A stretch of DNA of 34,190 bases from Deltaproteobacteria bacterium (GCA_016792625.1 JAEUKK010000064.1:1-34190); one strand, 5' to 3'. Shown: positions 25,799-33,990, counted from the stretch's first letter. Translations and numbers: made by a program. The notes: generated from the sequence alone by a model not told the origin.

Positions 25799-25890
25799 CA
25801 GGGCTCCGGTGCGGGGTCGGCGAGCGCGCCCCCGGCGGGCCATTCTAACCCAAGGGAGCGCCGGGGGTTCGCCGGCGCCGCGCCCTGGCC

Positions 25891-26277
25891 TCAGCCCATC
25901 GGCGTGCACAGCTCGACAAGGAAGCCATTGAGATCGCTGACATACGAGACCACCTGCCCCCAGGGCTTGGTGGCCGGCGGGGCGAGCGGGCGGGCGCCGG
26001 CGGCCAGCGCGCGGGCAAAAGCGGCGGGCACGTCATCGCAGAGCAGGCCGAGCTCGACCGCGGGCGGCGGGCCCTCGGGGCGCTGGGCCTGGAAGCCAAA
26101 GCCGTGGCTGCCGGCTAGGCTCTCGAGCACAAAGCCGATGACGACGCCGCCGGTGTCGAGCTCGCCATAGTCGGCGCCCTCGCTGATGAAGCGGCGCTGA
26201 AGGCCGAAAGCCGCCTCGTACCAAGTGATCGCGGCGGTGACGTCGGGCACGTAGAGCAGAATGTAGCCGAGGCGCAT
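25891..26277 (-). CDS. VOC (glyoxalase/bleomycin-resistance fold) protein
   Basis: 128 residues from an ATG with GGAGGG upstream. Two beta-alpha-beta-beta-beta modules are visible: YILLYVPDVTAAITWYEAAF (5-24) and ELGLLCDDVPAAFARALAAG (about 76-95), ending VSYVSDLNGFLVELC. These match the vicinal-oxygen-chelate superfamily. Likely metal-ligand positions such as the C-terminal Glu (in LVELC) are present, but the first His is not obvious. Substrate cannot be assigned; members include glyoxalase I, dioxygenases and drug-binding proteins. It is 92 bp upstream of the large lipoprotein gene, in the same orientation, possibly co-transcribed. Confidence 0.82.
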   Translation of the reverse strand: MRLGYILLYVPDVTAAITWYEAAFGLQRRFISEGADYGELDTGGVVIGFVLESLAGSHGFGFQAQRPEGPPPAVELGLLCDDVPAAFARALAAGARPLAPPATKPWGQVVSYVSDLNGFLVELCTPMG

Positions 26278-26403
26278 GGACCCTCCTGCAACGCCATAGC
26301 ACGGGGCGCGGCCCGACCACCGCCCCCGCGCGCCCCGCGGGTGCTACGCTCAGGCCGCCGCGGTGGCCCGTGGCGAGGGGTCCACACCCCGAGGGAGGCG
26401 GCG

Positions 26404-26514
26404 ATGAGCGAAGGTGGTGGTGGTGCGCTGATGAAGTGGGGCCTGTGGATCGGCGCCCTGTTGCTGGTCAACGGCCTGAGCTACGTGTTCGGGTGGGGAT
26501 TTTGGATCTACTGA
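26404..26514 (+). CDS. 36-residue single-TM microprotein
   Basis: An ATG preceded by GGGAGGCGGCG opens a 36-codon frame. MSEGGGGALMKWGLWIGALL is followed by a hydrophobic, aromatic end (LLVNGLSYVFGWGFWIY). It reads as one membrane helix with a short Gly-rich cytoplasmic start. The stop overlaps the start region of the methyltransferase gene, so translation of the two is probably coupled. The strong ribosome binding site and overlap are the evidence for coding. Function is unknown; a small subunit or stabiliser of the methyltransferase is one guess. Confidence 0.55.
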   Translation: MSEGGGGALMKWGLWIGALLLVNGLSYVFGWGFWIY

Positions 26515-27110
26515 TCCCCGGGGGTCGGGCGCTCGACCTCGGCCTGGGCCTCTCGGCCCTGGGCTGGGCGACCGCGGGTCTGGTGGGCGCCCTGCCCGCG
26601 CCGTCGCCCGCCGCCTTCGCCGTGGCCGCGCTGCACGCCACGGCTGGGCTGCTGTTCTTGCGCCGCGCCGCGCCGACCGAAGGGCCCCGCCTCGTCGGCG
26701 CCTTGGCCGCCCTGCCCGCGCTGCTGCTCGGGGGCGCCGCGTGGTCGCTCGGGCCCGCGCCGGCCGACTGGCCCCTGTGGATGGGGCGCTTCTTGTTGCT
26801 CGCCACCGCATGGACGTGCTGGAGCCTGTTCTCGCTCGGCGACAGCTTCGGGGTGCTGCCCGCCCGCCGCGCCCTGGTCACCCACGGGCCCTACCGCCTC
26901 GTGCGGCACCCGGCCTACCTGGGCGAGCTGGCCGTGCTGCAGCTCATCGGCGCGGCGAGCATGCGCCCGGCCATCCAGGGGCTCTGCGCCGCGGCGGCCC
27001 TGCCGGTCATGCTGCGCGTCGTCGTCGAAGAGCAGGCGCTGGCCGCGGATCCGGGCTGGCAGGCCTACACGGCCGCGGTGCGCTGGCGGCTGGTCCCCGG
27101 CCTGTGGTGA
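26502..27110 (+). CDS. ICMT/PEMT-like membrane methyltransferase
   Basis: About 202 residues if started at TTG 26502; GTG 26493 and CTG 26511 are alternatives, and no ATG fits. There are several membrane helices in the first 120 residues. Then comes the family signature GPYRLVRHPAYLGE (129-142), which contacts S-adenosylmethionine, and a C-terminal VEEQAL-x-x-DPGWQAYTAAVRW block. Relatives methylate isoprenylcysteine, phospholipids or other membrane-borne acceptors. The bacterial acceptor is unknown. It overlaps the microprotein upstream and sits 5 bp before the next gene, so the three form an operon. Confidence 0.8.
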   Translation: MDLLIPGGRALDLGLGLSALGWATAGLVGALPAPSPAAFAVAALHATAGLLFLRRAAPTEGPRLVGALAALPALLLGGAAWSLGPAPADWPLWMGRFLLLATAWTCWSLFSLGDSFGVLPARRALVTHGPYRLVRHPAYLGELAVLQLIGAASMRPAIQGLCAAAALPVMLRVVVEEQALAADPGWQAYTAAVRWRLVPGLW

Positions 27111-27115
27111 GCCCG

Positions 27116-27838
27116 ATGGCCGCGCCCCTCCACCCCCTCTCGCACCCGCTGCGCGCGCTCTTCGCCGTGCTGGCCGGCCTCTGCGTCTTCATCCCCCTGC
27201 CCTTCGTCGATGACCTCGCGGTGGGCCTGCTGCGCCGGCTCGCCGCGACGGTGCACCTCAGCTGGGCCCGGCCGCCCGGCGCCCCCGCGCTGCCCGGCCC
27301 CGACCGCGCCCGGCTCTGGCTCGGCCCGCCGCGCCCGTCCGGCCAGCTCTGGCGGCTCGCCCTCTGGCTGCTGCTCTGGCCCCTGCGCAAGCTGCGCGCC
27401 TTGGTGATCAAGAAGATCTTGCGCAAGGCCACGATCATCTTCGCCGTGCAGGACGCGATCGAGGTCGGCGCCCGCCTCTGGCACGAGCTGTATGTCGCCG
27501 AGAGGGCCCTGGCCGCCGGCTGGCTCGGCCACCCGCCCGACCCGGCGGCCCTGCGCCAGCTCAACGCCGCGCTGCTGCACCACGGCCAAGCCGAGCGCAG
27601 CAGCCCGCTGCGGCACCTGCGCCCGGTGCTGACCCAGCGCCTGCTGCGCGCGGTGGGCCGAGCCCATGACCCCGCCGTGGCCGCGCGCCCGCTCAGCCCG
27701 CCGATCACCGCGGCCGCGCAGGCCCTGTTCACGGGGAACGGCCCCCTGGTCGAGGGCCTCAATGACGCGCTGCACGCCCACTTCGAGGGGGCACCCCCAA
27801 CCGCGAGCGACGGGGCGGGCGCCTCAGCTCACTCGTAG
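27116..27838 (+). CDS. Membrane-associated protein, paralogue of 18815-19408
   Basis: 240 residues, ATG 5 bp after the methyltransferase stop. Hydrophobic segment 12-35 ends FIPLPFVDDLAVGLLRRLA. A second one (about 80-110) reads LWRLALWLLLWPLRKLRALV and continues into an amphipathic IKKILRKATIIFAVQDA. Then VGARLWHELYVAERALAAGW and a helical C-terminal domain follow. The order of motifs matches the protein at 18815-19408. No named family is recognised. The 3' end overlaps the convergent Cys-rich lipoprotein gene by 10 bp. Confidence 0.7.
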   Translation: MAAPLHPLSHPLRALFAVLAGLCVFIPLPFVDDLAVGLLRRLAATVHLSWARPPGAPALPGPDRARLWLGPPRPSGQLWRLALWLLLWPLRKLRALVIKKILRKATIIFAVQDAIEVGARLWHELYVAERALAAGWLGHPPDPAALRQLNAALLHHGQAERSSPLRHLRPVLTQRLLRAVGRAHDPAVAARPLSPPITAAAQALFTGNGPLVEGLNDALHAHFEGAPPTASDGAGASAHS

Positions 27839-28482
27839 AGCCAGCAGTAGGTCACGCACTGCTGGGTGAACACGTTGCCGAAGTTGTCGGTCACCGGGAT
27901 GCAGGTGTAGGCCGCCGGGCAGTCGGCCTCGGTGTCACACTGCACGCCGCAGAAGCTGCCGTAGCCACCCCCGAGGTTGAGGCAGACATTGTCCTCGTTG
28001 CCGCACTGGTCGGGGTCGGTGCTATTGCCATCGCAGGGCTGGCAGTAGTAGCCGGCGGCCTCGTAGCACTCGCCGGTGGCCACGTCGCAGAACTCATTGA
28101 AGTCGCAGTCGAGGCTGGTGTTGCGGCAGCCGCCCGCCTTGCAGGTGCCGCCGTCGCAGAAGTCGCCCGGGTAGCAGTCTTTGTCGCCCTGGCAGCCCTC
28201 GACGCACTCGCCGCCGTCGCACCAGGCCTCCATGCCGCAGTCGGCCGAGGTGCCGCAGCGCTTGGCCTCGCAGACGCCCTCGGTGCAGGTCGAGAAGCCC
28301 GGGCAGGGCTCGGTCTCGGAGCACTCGTAGACCTTGGACTCTTTGCAGGCCCCGAGGCCCAGCGCGAGCGCCAAGCCGAGGGCGGGGGAGAGGACCAGCG
28401 GAGCGCCGCCGCGCGCGCGGACCCAGGGGGTGCGGACCCAGACGGTGCGCAGGGGCGCGGAGGGAGAGGGTTCAGCGGGCAC
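27829..28482 (-). CDS. Cys-rich lipoprotein (fourth gene of lipoprotein operon)
   Basis: 217 residues from a GTG at 28482 with GAGG upstream, overlapping the preceding gene by 11 bp. After a long N terminus, the hydrophobic core and lipobox LGAC give Cys46. The mature part has about 25 cysteines in repeats such as C-x-E-T-E-P-C, C-T-E-G-V-C, C-G-T-S-A-D-C, W-C-D-G-G-E-C, D-K-D-C-Y-P-G-D-F-C-D-G-G-T-C. This is the Dickkopf/EGF-like disulfide-knot style common in myxobacterial surface proteins. No catalytic motif is present. Likely an exported binding or structural protein. Confidence 0.8.
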   Translation of the reverse strand: MPAEPSPSAPLRTVWVRTPWVRARGGAPLVLSPALGLALALGLGACKESKVYECSETEPCPGFSTCTEGVCEAKRCGTSADCGMEAWCDGGECVEGCQGDKDCYPGDFCDGGTCKAGGCRNTSLDCDFNEFCDVATGECYEAAGYYCQPCDGNSTDPDQCGNEDNVCLNLGGGYGSFCGVQCDTEADCPAAYTCIPVTDNFGNVFTQQCVTYCWLYE

Positions 28483-30052
28483 CGGTGTCCTCGCGGGTCG
28501 AAGAGGCGGCGAGCACCTTGTACTCCGCCACGATGTAGACCTCGCTCGGCGGGATGTGGCCGAGCTCGAAGCGGATGGCGTTGCGGCTGGGGATGAAGGT
28601 GTAGTCCACCCCCAGGGTCAGCTCGGCGAGCTTGCTGCTGCGGTCCTCGGACTGGTAGAGCGTGACCACGAGGCTGCCCTCGTCGCAGGGCTCGCTCAGC
28701 GCGAACTCGAGGTCGAGGCCCGAGACGGTCAGGCCCAGCTCGACGGCGATCGGCGCCCAGTCCTCGTCGCAGATGCTCTCGACCGCGCCCTCGGTGACCG
28801 CGGCGAGATCGACGTAGCGGGCGCCATAGGCGGCCGAGCCCCGGGGCGACTCACAGGAGGGCTGGCCGTCGTAGGCGGGCACGTCGCGCCCGACCACCGC
28901 CGAGAAGTTGACGATGCCCGGGTCGCGGTAGGCCTCGGGCCCCTTGAGCTCGGCGAAGAAGCGGTAGTAGTCGTTGACCGCCTCGCCCGAGTAGTCGTTC
29001 TCGTCGCTGACAAAGATGAGCGAGAGGTTGGCGTCTTCGCGCAAAAATCCGGCGTTCTCGCCGCTGAGCAGCGGCTCTTCGAGCGCGGCTTTGGCGGCGG
29101 CGAGGCCGGTCTCGATGCCCGCGCCGCCCGTGCCCACCGCCACCATCTCGGAGAAGATCTCCTCGGCGTCGGGGGTGTCGCTGGTCAGCACCAGCACGTT
29201 GTTGGTCAGGGTGAACAGCCCGTCGGGCACGATGACCGCGGGCAGGCCGCCGTTCGCCGCCGCGTCAGCCGAGCGCCCAATGACCAGGTAGGCGCCCGCC
29301 GCGAGCACGGTGCTGTCGGGGATGCGCGCCGAGTTGCGGCCCGTGTCGGCCACCGACAGGCCGCTCAGGTCGAGGGGCACACCCGAGAGGTTGGCGATCT
29401 CGACCCACTCGCCCGCCGGGTCGCCGACCGCGGCGGGATCAGCGAGCAGCTCAGTGATCACGAGGTCACCCGAGCCCGGCGCGCGGGGCTCGGCCTCGGG
29501 CTCGGTCACCGGCAAGACCACCGGCTCGCCGCTCAGGCCGCAGCCCGGGTTGGCCGCGCCAGGGCTGCCCAGATCGCCGCCATCCCAGGCGTCGGTCGCC
29601 GCACACCAGGCGTCTTTGCTGTCGTTCTCGGTGGGCCGCATGCGGGTGGGGTCGAGCTGCAGGGCCACGCCCTCGACCGCGCCCCAGCTGCGGTCCCAGC
29701 CGACGCGCTCGAGCGTGCGCCCCTCGGCGTCGACGAGGATGACCTCGTCATCGCCGCCGCGCAGCCGGCCCTTGGCGGTGTCGGACTGCATGTCGGTGGT
29801 GACCACGCCGAGGCGCCAGTCGACGTCGACGCCCTCAAAAGCGCTGATGAAGCCCGAGAAGTTGGCGGCGAGGTTCTCTTGCTCTTCGATCATCGAGCAG
29901 GAGTCGTCGACGACCATCAGCACGTCGACGGTGTTGCGGCGGCGCTGCCGAAAGACGTCGACGGTGGTCTTCTGGGTGTAGCTGTACTCGCTGCAGGACC
30001 CGAGCACGGCGGCGCAGGCGGACAGGAGGAGCAGGCGGGGGGTGGCGCTCAC
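28472..30052 (-). CDS. VWA lipoprotein with inserted, apparently permuted lamin-tail domain
   Basis: 526 residues. Signal peptide with lipobox LGSC (Cys20). A VWA domain starts with VDVLMVVDDSCSM, metal motif D49-x-S51-x-S53, and RLGVVTTDMQS (80-90). It resumes at about 291 (TSDTPDAEEIFSEMVAVGTG, GIETGLAAAKAAL, LIFVSDENDYS). Between lies a lamin-tail domain in unusual order. Residues about 100-171 read like the usual C-terminal half (DDEVILVDAEGR, NDSKDAWCAA, GDLGSPGAANPG). Then a Pro/Glu linker follows, and 196-286 read like the N-terminal half (DLVITELLADP, GEWVEIANLSG, VLAAGAYLVIGR, LFTLTNN). A C-terminal beta domain follows. It overlaps both neighbours and is anchored outside the cytoplasm. 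Ligand unknown. Confidence 0.85.
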   Translation of the reverse strand: MSATPRLLLLSACAAVLGSCSEYSYTQKTTVDVFRQRRRNTVDVLMVVDDSCSMIEEQENLAANFSGFISAFEGVDVDWRLGVVTTDMQSDTAKGRLRGGDDEVILVDAEGRTLERVGWDRSWGAVEGVALQLDPTRMRPTENDSKDAWCAATDAWDGGDLGSPGAANPGCGLSGEPVVLPVTEPEAEPRAPGSGDLVITELLADPAAVGDPAGEWVEIANLSGVPLDLSGLSVADTGRNSARIPDSTVLAAGAYLVIGRSADAAANGGLPAVIVPDGLFTLTNNVLVLTSDTPDAEEIFSEMVAVGTGGAGIETGLAAAKAALEEPLLSGENAGFLREDANLSLIFVSDENDYSGEAVNDYYRFFAELKGPEAYRDPGIVNFSAVVGRDVPAYDGQPSCESPRGSAAYGARYVDLAAVTEGAVESICDEDWAPIAVELGLTVSGLDLEFALSEPCDEGSLVVTLYQSEDRSSKLAELTLGVDYTFIPSRNAIRFELGHIPPSEVYIVAEYKVLAASSTREDTGAR

Positions 30053-30972
30053 GGCGTGCTCTCCTGCGCGGCGGCCTCGTCATCGGCGTTGGTGTCGACC
30101 TGCAGGCCCTCGATCAGGCTGAGCAGCAGCAGGTCGGTGACCGCCGGGCGCTGGGCCTTCCACGAGAAGGACGAGTAGAGCACCCGCCCCGCGCCCGCGT
30201 CAAAGCCGACCAGCAGCGGCACATCTTGCAGGGTCACCGCGCCCTCGCCGTCTTGGCCGCGCAGCTCGATGTCGCCGCGCAGGTAGACATCGACCTCAGG
30301 GCCGACGCTGGCCATGACCGCCCAGTATTGAAAGTCAAAGCTGAGGTCGAGGGTGTCGCTGAGCGCGTTCTCGGCCAGCTTGGGGTCGAGGATCTCGGCG
30401 GTGACCCGATCCGACAGCCCGACCTGGGCGCCGTCGAGGCCGAGCTCTTCGTTCTGGAACTGGATCTGGTCGGGGAAGTTGGCCTCGACCAGCTCCCAGG
30501 CCCAGTCCGAGACGACCAGGGTGCGCGGCTGCTCGAGGAAGGCGTCGATGGCCGCGCCGGTGCTGGCCGCGTTGACCAAGCTGTCGTCGCTCTCAAGGCC
30601 GTTGTAGACGAAGGCGCCAAAACCCCGGGTGCCCGAGTTGACGAAGATGGCGTCGTACTCGACGGTCAGGGGATAGCCGTCCTCGTTTTGGCCCGAGAAG
30701 AGCTCCTCGACCTTGGGGCTCATCGCGCCGGCGTCGGCCTCGGGGTCATAGACGGGGATGCTGATGTAGCCCTCGAAGACATCGTGCACGACGCCATTGC
30801 GCGCGAGAGACTCTTCGACCCGGTCGAAGTCGCCGGTGGTGACCGCCACGCGCTCGACGGCGATGGAGCTGATCTTGTTGTCGCTCTGGCAGGCCGGGCC
30901 GAGGGCCAGGGCCAGCAGGGCGGCCCCGCGGGCGGGCCGAAGCGAGGGGGCGGCGCGAAGAGCCGGGGCCAT
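30049..30972 (-). CDS. Putative lipoprotein, possible ThuA/GATase-like fold
   Basis: 307 residues from an ATG with GGAG upstream. Hydrophobic N terminus ends LGPACQSD, with Cys28 the likely lipidation site although the lipobox is imperfect. The body shows alternating strands and helices: AVTTGDFDRVEESLARNGV, YDAIFVNSGTRG, TGAAIDAFLEQPRTLVVSDWAWELV, GRVLYSSFSWKAQ. This suggests a flavodoxin- or glutamine-amidotransferase-like fold such as ThuA, but no catalytic Cys is evident. It starts 3 bp after the Ig-like lipoprotein and its stop overlaps the VWA gene by 4 bp. Function unknown. Confidence 0.75.
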   Translation of the reverse strand: MAPALRAAPSLRPARGAALLALALGPACQSDNKISSIAVERVAVTTGDFDRVEESLARNGVVHDVFEGYISIPVYDPEADAGAMSPKVEELFSGQNEDGYPLTVEYDAIFVNSGTRGFGAFVYNGLESDDSLVNAASTGAAIDAFLEQPRTLVVSDWAWELVEANFPDQIQFQNEELGLDGAQVGLSDRVTAEILDPKLAENALSDTLDLSFDFQYWAVMASVGPEVDVYLRGDIELRGQDGEGAVTLQDVPLLVGFDAGAGRVLYSSFSWKAQRPAVTDLLLLSLIEGLQVDTNADDEAAAQESTP

Positions 30973-30975
30973 GGG

Positions 30976-32850
30976 CTACTCCAAAACCATCTGCTGGACG
31001 AGGTAGATGTAGGAGGTGGCCTGGTTCTCTTGGTAGATGCTGTCAGGCAGGCCGAAGGTGGGGCCGGAGATGAGGCTGTAGGTGTAGACCGGCACCACGC
31101 CCGGGGCGAAGAGGCTCATCTCGCCGGCGCTCATCGCGTGGCTGCCGTCGTCCATGGGGTAGGCGCCGCCCCAGCCCGAGCCGCCCTCCATGGGGCCCAT
31201 CTCTTGGGAGTTGAAGATCGAGAAGACGAAGATGGCGTCGGGGTAGGTGCCCGCGGGCGTCCACTCGAACTCGAAGGGCCGGGCGCGGTTGTGGGTGTAG
31301 TTGCCCCAGAGGTTCGGGGCGACCCACTCCCAATCGGACGGAACGGTGGGCTGCACGCCGGGCAGCACGTACTCGCCGATGCCGTCCTCTTGGCCCTGGG
31401 TGTGCAGGTCGTACCAGTTGTCGGGCACGTAGTCGGCCATGGTGAGCGCTTCGCCCGTGTAGTAGACCATGCCGGACTCAGAGTCGTAGGTGCGCACCAG
31501 AGTGACGATGTTGTCATCGCTCTCGAGCCAGACGAACTCGCCGGCGGGCACGGTCTGGGGGAAGGGGCAGTCGTCGGGGCCGTCGCCGACCTCGGCGCCG
31601 TCGCTGCTCGGGTAGACAATGACGCCGTTGGCGTCGTAAGGCGAGGGCTCGCCGCCGATCGGCGGGGGGCCGCTGCTCATGCAGGCGCCGATGTCAATGC
31701 AGTCCTGGTCGCTGCAGTCGATCCAGCCGTCGGTGTCGTTGTCGACGCCGTCGTCGCAGGTCGTCTCTTGGGGCAGCGGGCAGGGCGGGTCGAGCGGGAT
31801 GTAGAACATGCAGAAGGCCTGCACCCGCTCGTCAATCTCGCCGGTGTTGTTGTCGCGCACCCGCACCACGGTGAAGCGCAGGTCGATGGCGACCTCAGAG
31901 ATGTCCCAGCCGCCGCCGATGACCTCAAAAGCTTCGGGGATCGACACGCCCTCGTCGCCCACCACGAGGTTCACGTCGCGGCCGCCCAGCGCCGCGGCGT
32001 TGCTGAGCGTCATGCGGCCGTAGAGGTTCTCGGCGTCGAGCACGGTCACGCTGTCGATGACGATGTCGGCGTTCGGCCCAAAGCGGTCTTCAAAGCTGAG
32101 GCGCGGCGTGCCGGTGCGGAAGTCGGTGCCCCGCGCCTGGATGGTGAACTCGACCGTATCGCCCTGCTCGGCGATCGGCGGGTCGAAGGTGGCGGCCAGG
32201 GCCACGCGGTCGACCTTAAAGCCCTGCCAAGCGGTGACCCGCGCGCCGCCGCCGCTGTCGACGGTCACGTCGCGCCAGCCCGGGGTGGCGTCGGGGGCCA
32301 CTGTCACGGTCGCGGTGGCGAGGTTGTCGGTCAGCACGGTGAAGTCGCGCACGGTCACGCCATCGCCGAAGTCAGGCCAGCTCAGGCCGGGCTCCCACGC
32401 GGTGTTCTTGCCCAAGAAGTCGATGCTGAGCGTCTCGCCCATGCGCCCGCTGGCCGGCGCGATCTGGAAGCTCTCGGCCACCACGGTGAAGGCGTCGGCC
32501 AGCAGGTAGGACTGGTCGTCGCTGGTGATGGTCACGTCGCGGGCGCCGAGCGCCGCGCCCTCGTCGATGAGCAGCTGGGCCCGCGCGCCAAAGCCATCAT
32601 CGACCTCGACCCCGAGCACCTCGATGCCCTCGCCCAGATCGACGCTGGTCGACTCAAAAGCGAGGATCGAGGCGGTCGCGTCGACCGAGAGCTCGAGCTC
32701 GGTGCCCTGCCCCGCAGACGGCGGGAACACGCTGAGCGCGCCGCCGCGGGTGGCCGAGACAGTGTCCTCGTCGGTCTTTTCGCCGCCGCAGGCCAGCAGC
32801 GAGACCGGCAACGAGAGCAGGGCCAAGAAGGAGGCGGGGCGACGGGACAT
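30976..32850 (-). CDS. Ig-like/MopE-motif surface lipoprotein (624 aa)
   Basis: ATG at 32850 with AGGAG upstream. Signal peptide with lipobox LLAC (Cys21). Three consecutive TIG-like beta domains occupy about 40-126, 127-214 and 217-311. Each begins P-P-S-A-G-Q-G-T / P-A-S-G-R-M-G-E-T / P-P-I-A-E-Q-G-D-T and each has a G-x-R-D-V or G-W-R-D-V block near its end. At 365-384 lies C-D-D-G-V-D-N-D-T-D-G-W-I-D-C-S-D-Q-D-C, the metal-binding MopE-like motif frequent in Myxococcota. The C-terminal 230 residues are Trp/Tyr/Met-rich (EWVAPNLWGNYTHNRARPFE) and unidentified. First gene of the four-gene lipoprotein operon. Confidence 0.82.
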   Translation of the reverse strand: MSRRPASFLALLSLPVSLLACGGEKTDEDTVSATRGGALSVFPPSAGQGTELELSVDATASILAFESTSVDLGEGIEVLGVEVDDGFGARAQLLIDEGAALGARDVTITSDDQSYLLADAFTVVAESFQIAPASGRMGETLSIDFLGKNTAWEPGLSWPDFGDGVTVRDFTVLTDNLATATVTVAPDATPGWRDVTVDSGGGARVTAWQGFKVDRVALAATFDPPIAEQGDTVEFTIQARGTDFRTGTPRLSFEDRFGPNADIVIDSVTVLDAENLYGRMTLSNAAALGGRDVNLVVGDEGVSIPEAFEVIGGGWDISEVAIDLRFTVVRVRDNNTGEIDERVQAFCMFYIPLDPPCPLPQETTCDDGVDNDTDGWIDCSDQDCIDIGACMSSGPPPIGGEPSPYDANGVIVYPSSDGAEVGDGPDDCPFPQTVPAGEFVWLESDDNIVTLVRTYDSESGMVYYTGEALTMADYVPDNWYDLHTQGQEDGIGEYVLPGVQPTVPSDWEWVAPNLWGNYTHNRARPFEFEWTPAGTYPDAIFVFSIFNSQEMGPMEGGSGWGGAYPMDDGSHAMSAGEMSLFAPGVVPVYTYSLISGPTFGLPDSIYQENQATSYIYLVQQMVLE

Positions 32851-33255
32851 GGGGGCTCCTGCGGACCAGGGGGCGCGGAGGCTGCGCGCGGGGGCGAGGG
32901 GCGCGGGACGGGCGGGCGCAGCGGCCCTCTGCCCGGCGGGCCCGGCGCTGAGCATGCCACAGCGGAGGCCGCCGCGCACCGGGCGACGGGCGGGGTTGCA
33001 GACCGCCCCCCGGCGGGGCTATCTCCCGCTGCGACGGCGACCACCGCGCCTCACCTCCACGCCGCACCGGCCCCGCGCTGCGAAGCGCCCGGCATCGGCG
33101 CCCCGTCGGGGCCCGCGGCCGCCGCGCCGCCAGCGCCAGCGAGCGACGCCTCCCCATGGCAGGCTGCCGGCGCGCCATCCCCCGTTGACCACGCCTTGCT
33201 CCTGGGCCGCGCGGGCCGACCGCGCCCCGTCCCTCCACACCCCGAGCTCCACGCC
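32851..33255. other. Divergent intergenic region
   Basis: About 405 bp between the lipoprotein operon (minus) and the TlpA-like gene (plus). It should contain both promoters. No gene, strong hairpin or convincing promoter pair was found; a small CCGCC-N4-GGCGG dyad lies at 33003-33016. Confidence 0.5.
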
Positions 33256-33990
33256 ATGAACCGCACCCTCCTGCTGCTCGCCCTGCTCACCGGCTGCGCC
33301 ACCACCGAGCAGGTTCAGAACCTCGAGAAGAAGGTCACCGACCTCGAAGCCAAGGTGACCGAGCTCGAGAAGCGCCCGGCCGGCCCGGCGGGCGCCGCCC
33401 CGATCGACCCGGCCAAAGAAGAGGCCGCCGCGGCCGCCTTCAAAGAGATTGACGAGCTGGCCAAGGCCGGCAAGTACGAAGAGGCCTCGGCCAAGATCGC
33501 GCCCTTCGCCGCCGCGCACGGCACCACCCAGACCTACAAGCGCGCCAAGAAGACCCTCGACGAGCTCGCAGTGGTCGGCAAGACCGTCGACCCCCAGTGG
33601 ACCGCCAAGATCGAGAAGTGGTACCAGGGCGAGGGCAAGGTCGACCTGACCAAGGGCACGACCCTGGTGGTCTTCTGGGAAGAGTGGTGCCCGCACTGCA
33701 AGCGCGAGGTGCCCAAGCTCGTCGAGACCTACGGCAAGTACCAGGGCAAGGGCCTCAACGTGGTCGGCCTGACCCGCATCACCAAGTCCTCGACCGAAGA
33801 GAAGGTCACCGCCTTCCTCAGCGAGAACAAGGTGAACTACCCGGTGGCCAAAGAGAACGGCAAGCTCGCCGAAGACTTTGCCATCGGCGGCATCCCCGCC
33901 GCGGCCGTGGTGAAGGACGGCAAGGTCGTCTGGCGCGGCCACCCCGCCAAGCTCGACGACGCCGCGCTGACCCAGATCCTCGGCGGCTGA
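33256..33990 (+). CDS. Coiled-coil lipoprotein with TlpA-like thioredoxin domain
   Basis: 244 residues. MNRTLLLLALLTGC is a compact lipoprotein signal (LTGC, Cys14). Residues 18-40 form a short Lpp-like coiled coil (VQNLEKKVTDLEAKVTELEK). A Pro/Gly linker and a helical TPR-like stretch (56-110) follow. The C-terminal 120 residues are a thioredoxin fold: LVVFWEEWCPHCKREVPKL with active-site Cys145 and Cys148 (CPHC), and cis-Pro segment GGIPAAAV. CPHC is the DsbA-type redox pair in a TlpA-like setting. It probably acts as an anchored periplasmic thiol oxidoreductase or cytochrome-maturation-type reductant. Expressed alone and followed by a strong terminator. Confidence 0.88.
   Translation: MNRTLLLLALLTGCATTEQVQNLEKKVTDLEAKVTELEKRPAGPAGAAPIDPAKEEAAAAAFKEIDELAKAGKYEEASAKIAPFAAAHGTTQTYKRAKKTLDELAVVGKTVDPQWTAKIEKWYQGEGKVDLTKGTTLVVFWEEWCPHCKREVPKLVETYGKYQGKGLNVVGLTRITKSSTEEKVTAFLSENKVNYPVAKENGKLAEDFAIGGIPAAAVVKDGKVVWRGHPAKLDDAALTQILGG

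Noticed and set aside
22700..26170. 1156-codon plus-strand ORF
   Set aside because: It is antisense to the 928-residue lipoprotein, with low-complexity Arg/Gly/Val/Asp composition and no domain or ribosome binding site.
30226..33255. Plus-strand reading frame joined to the thioredoxin lipoprotein
   Set aside because: Only the part from 33256 has a signal peptide and domains; the upstream 1000 codons are antisense to the lipoprotein operon.
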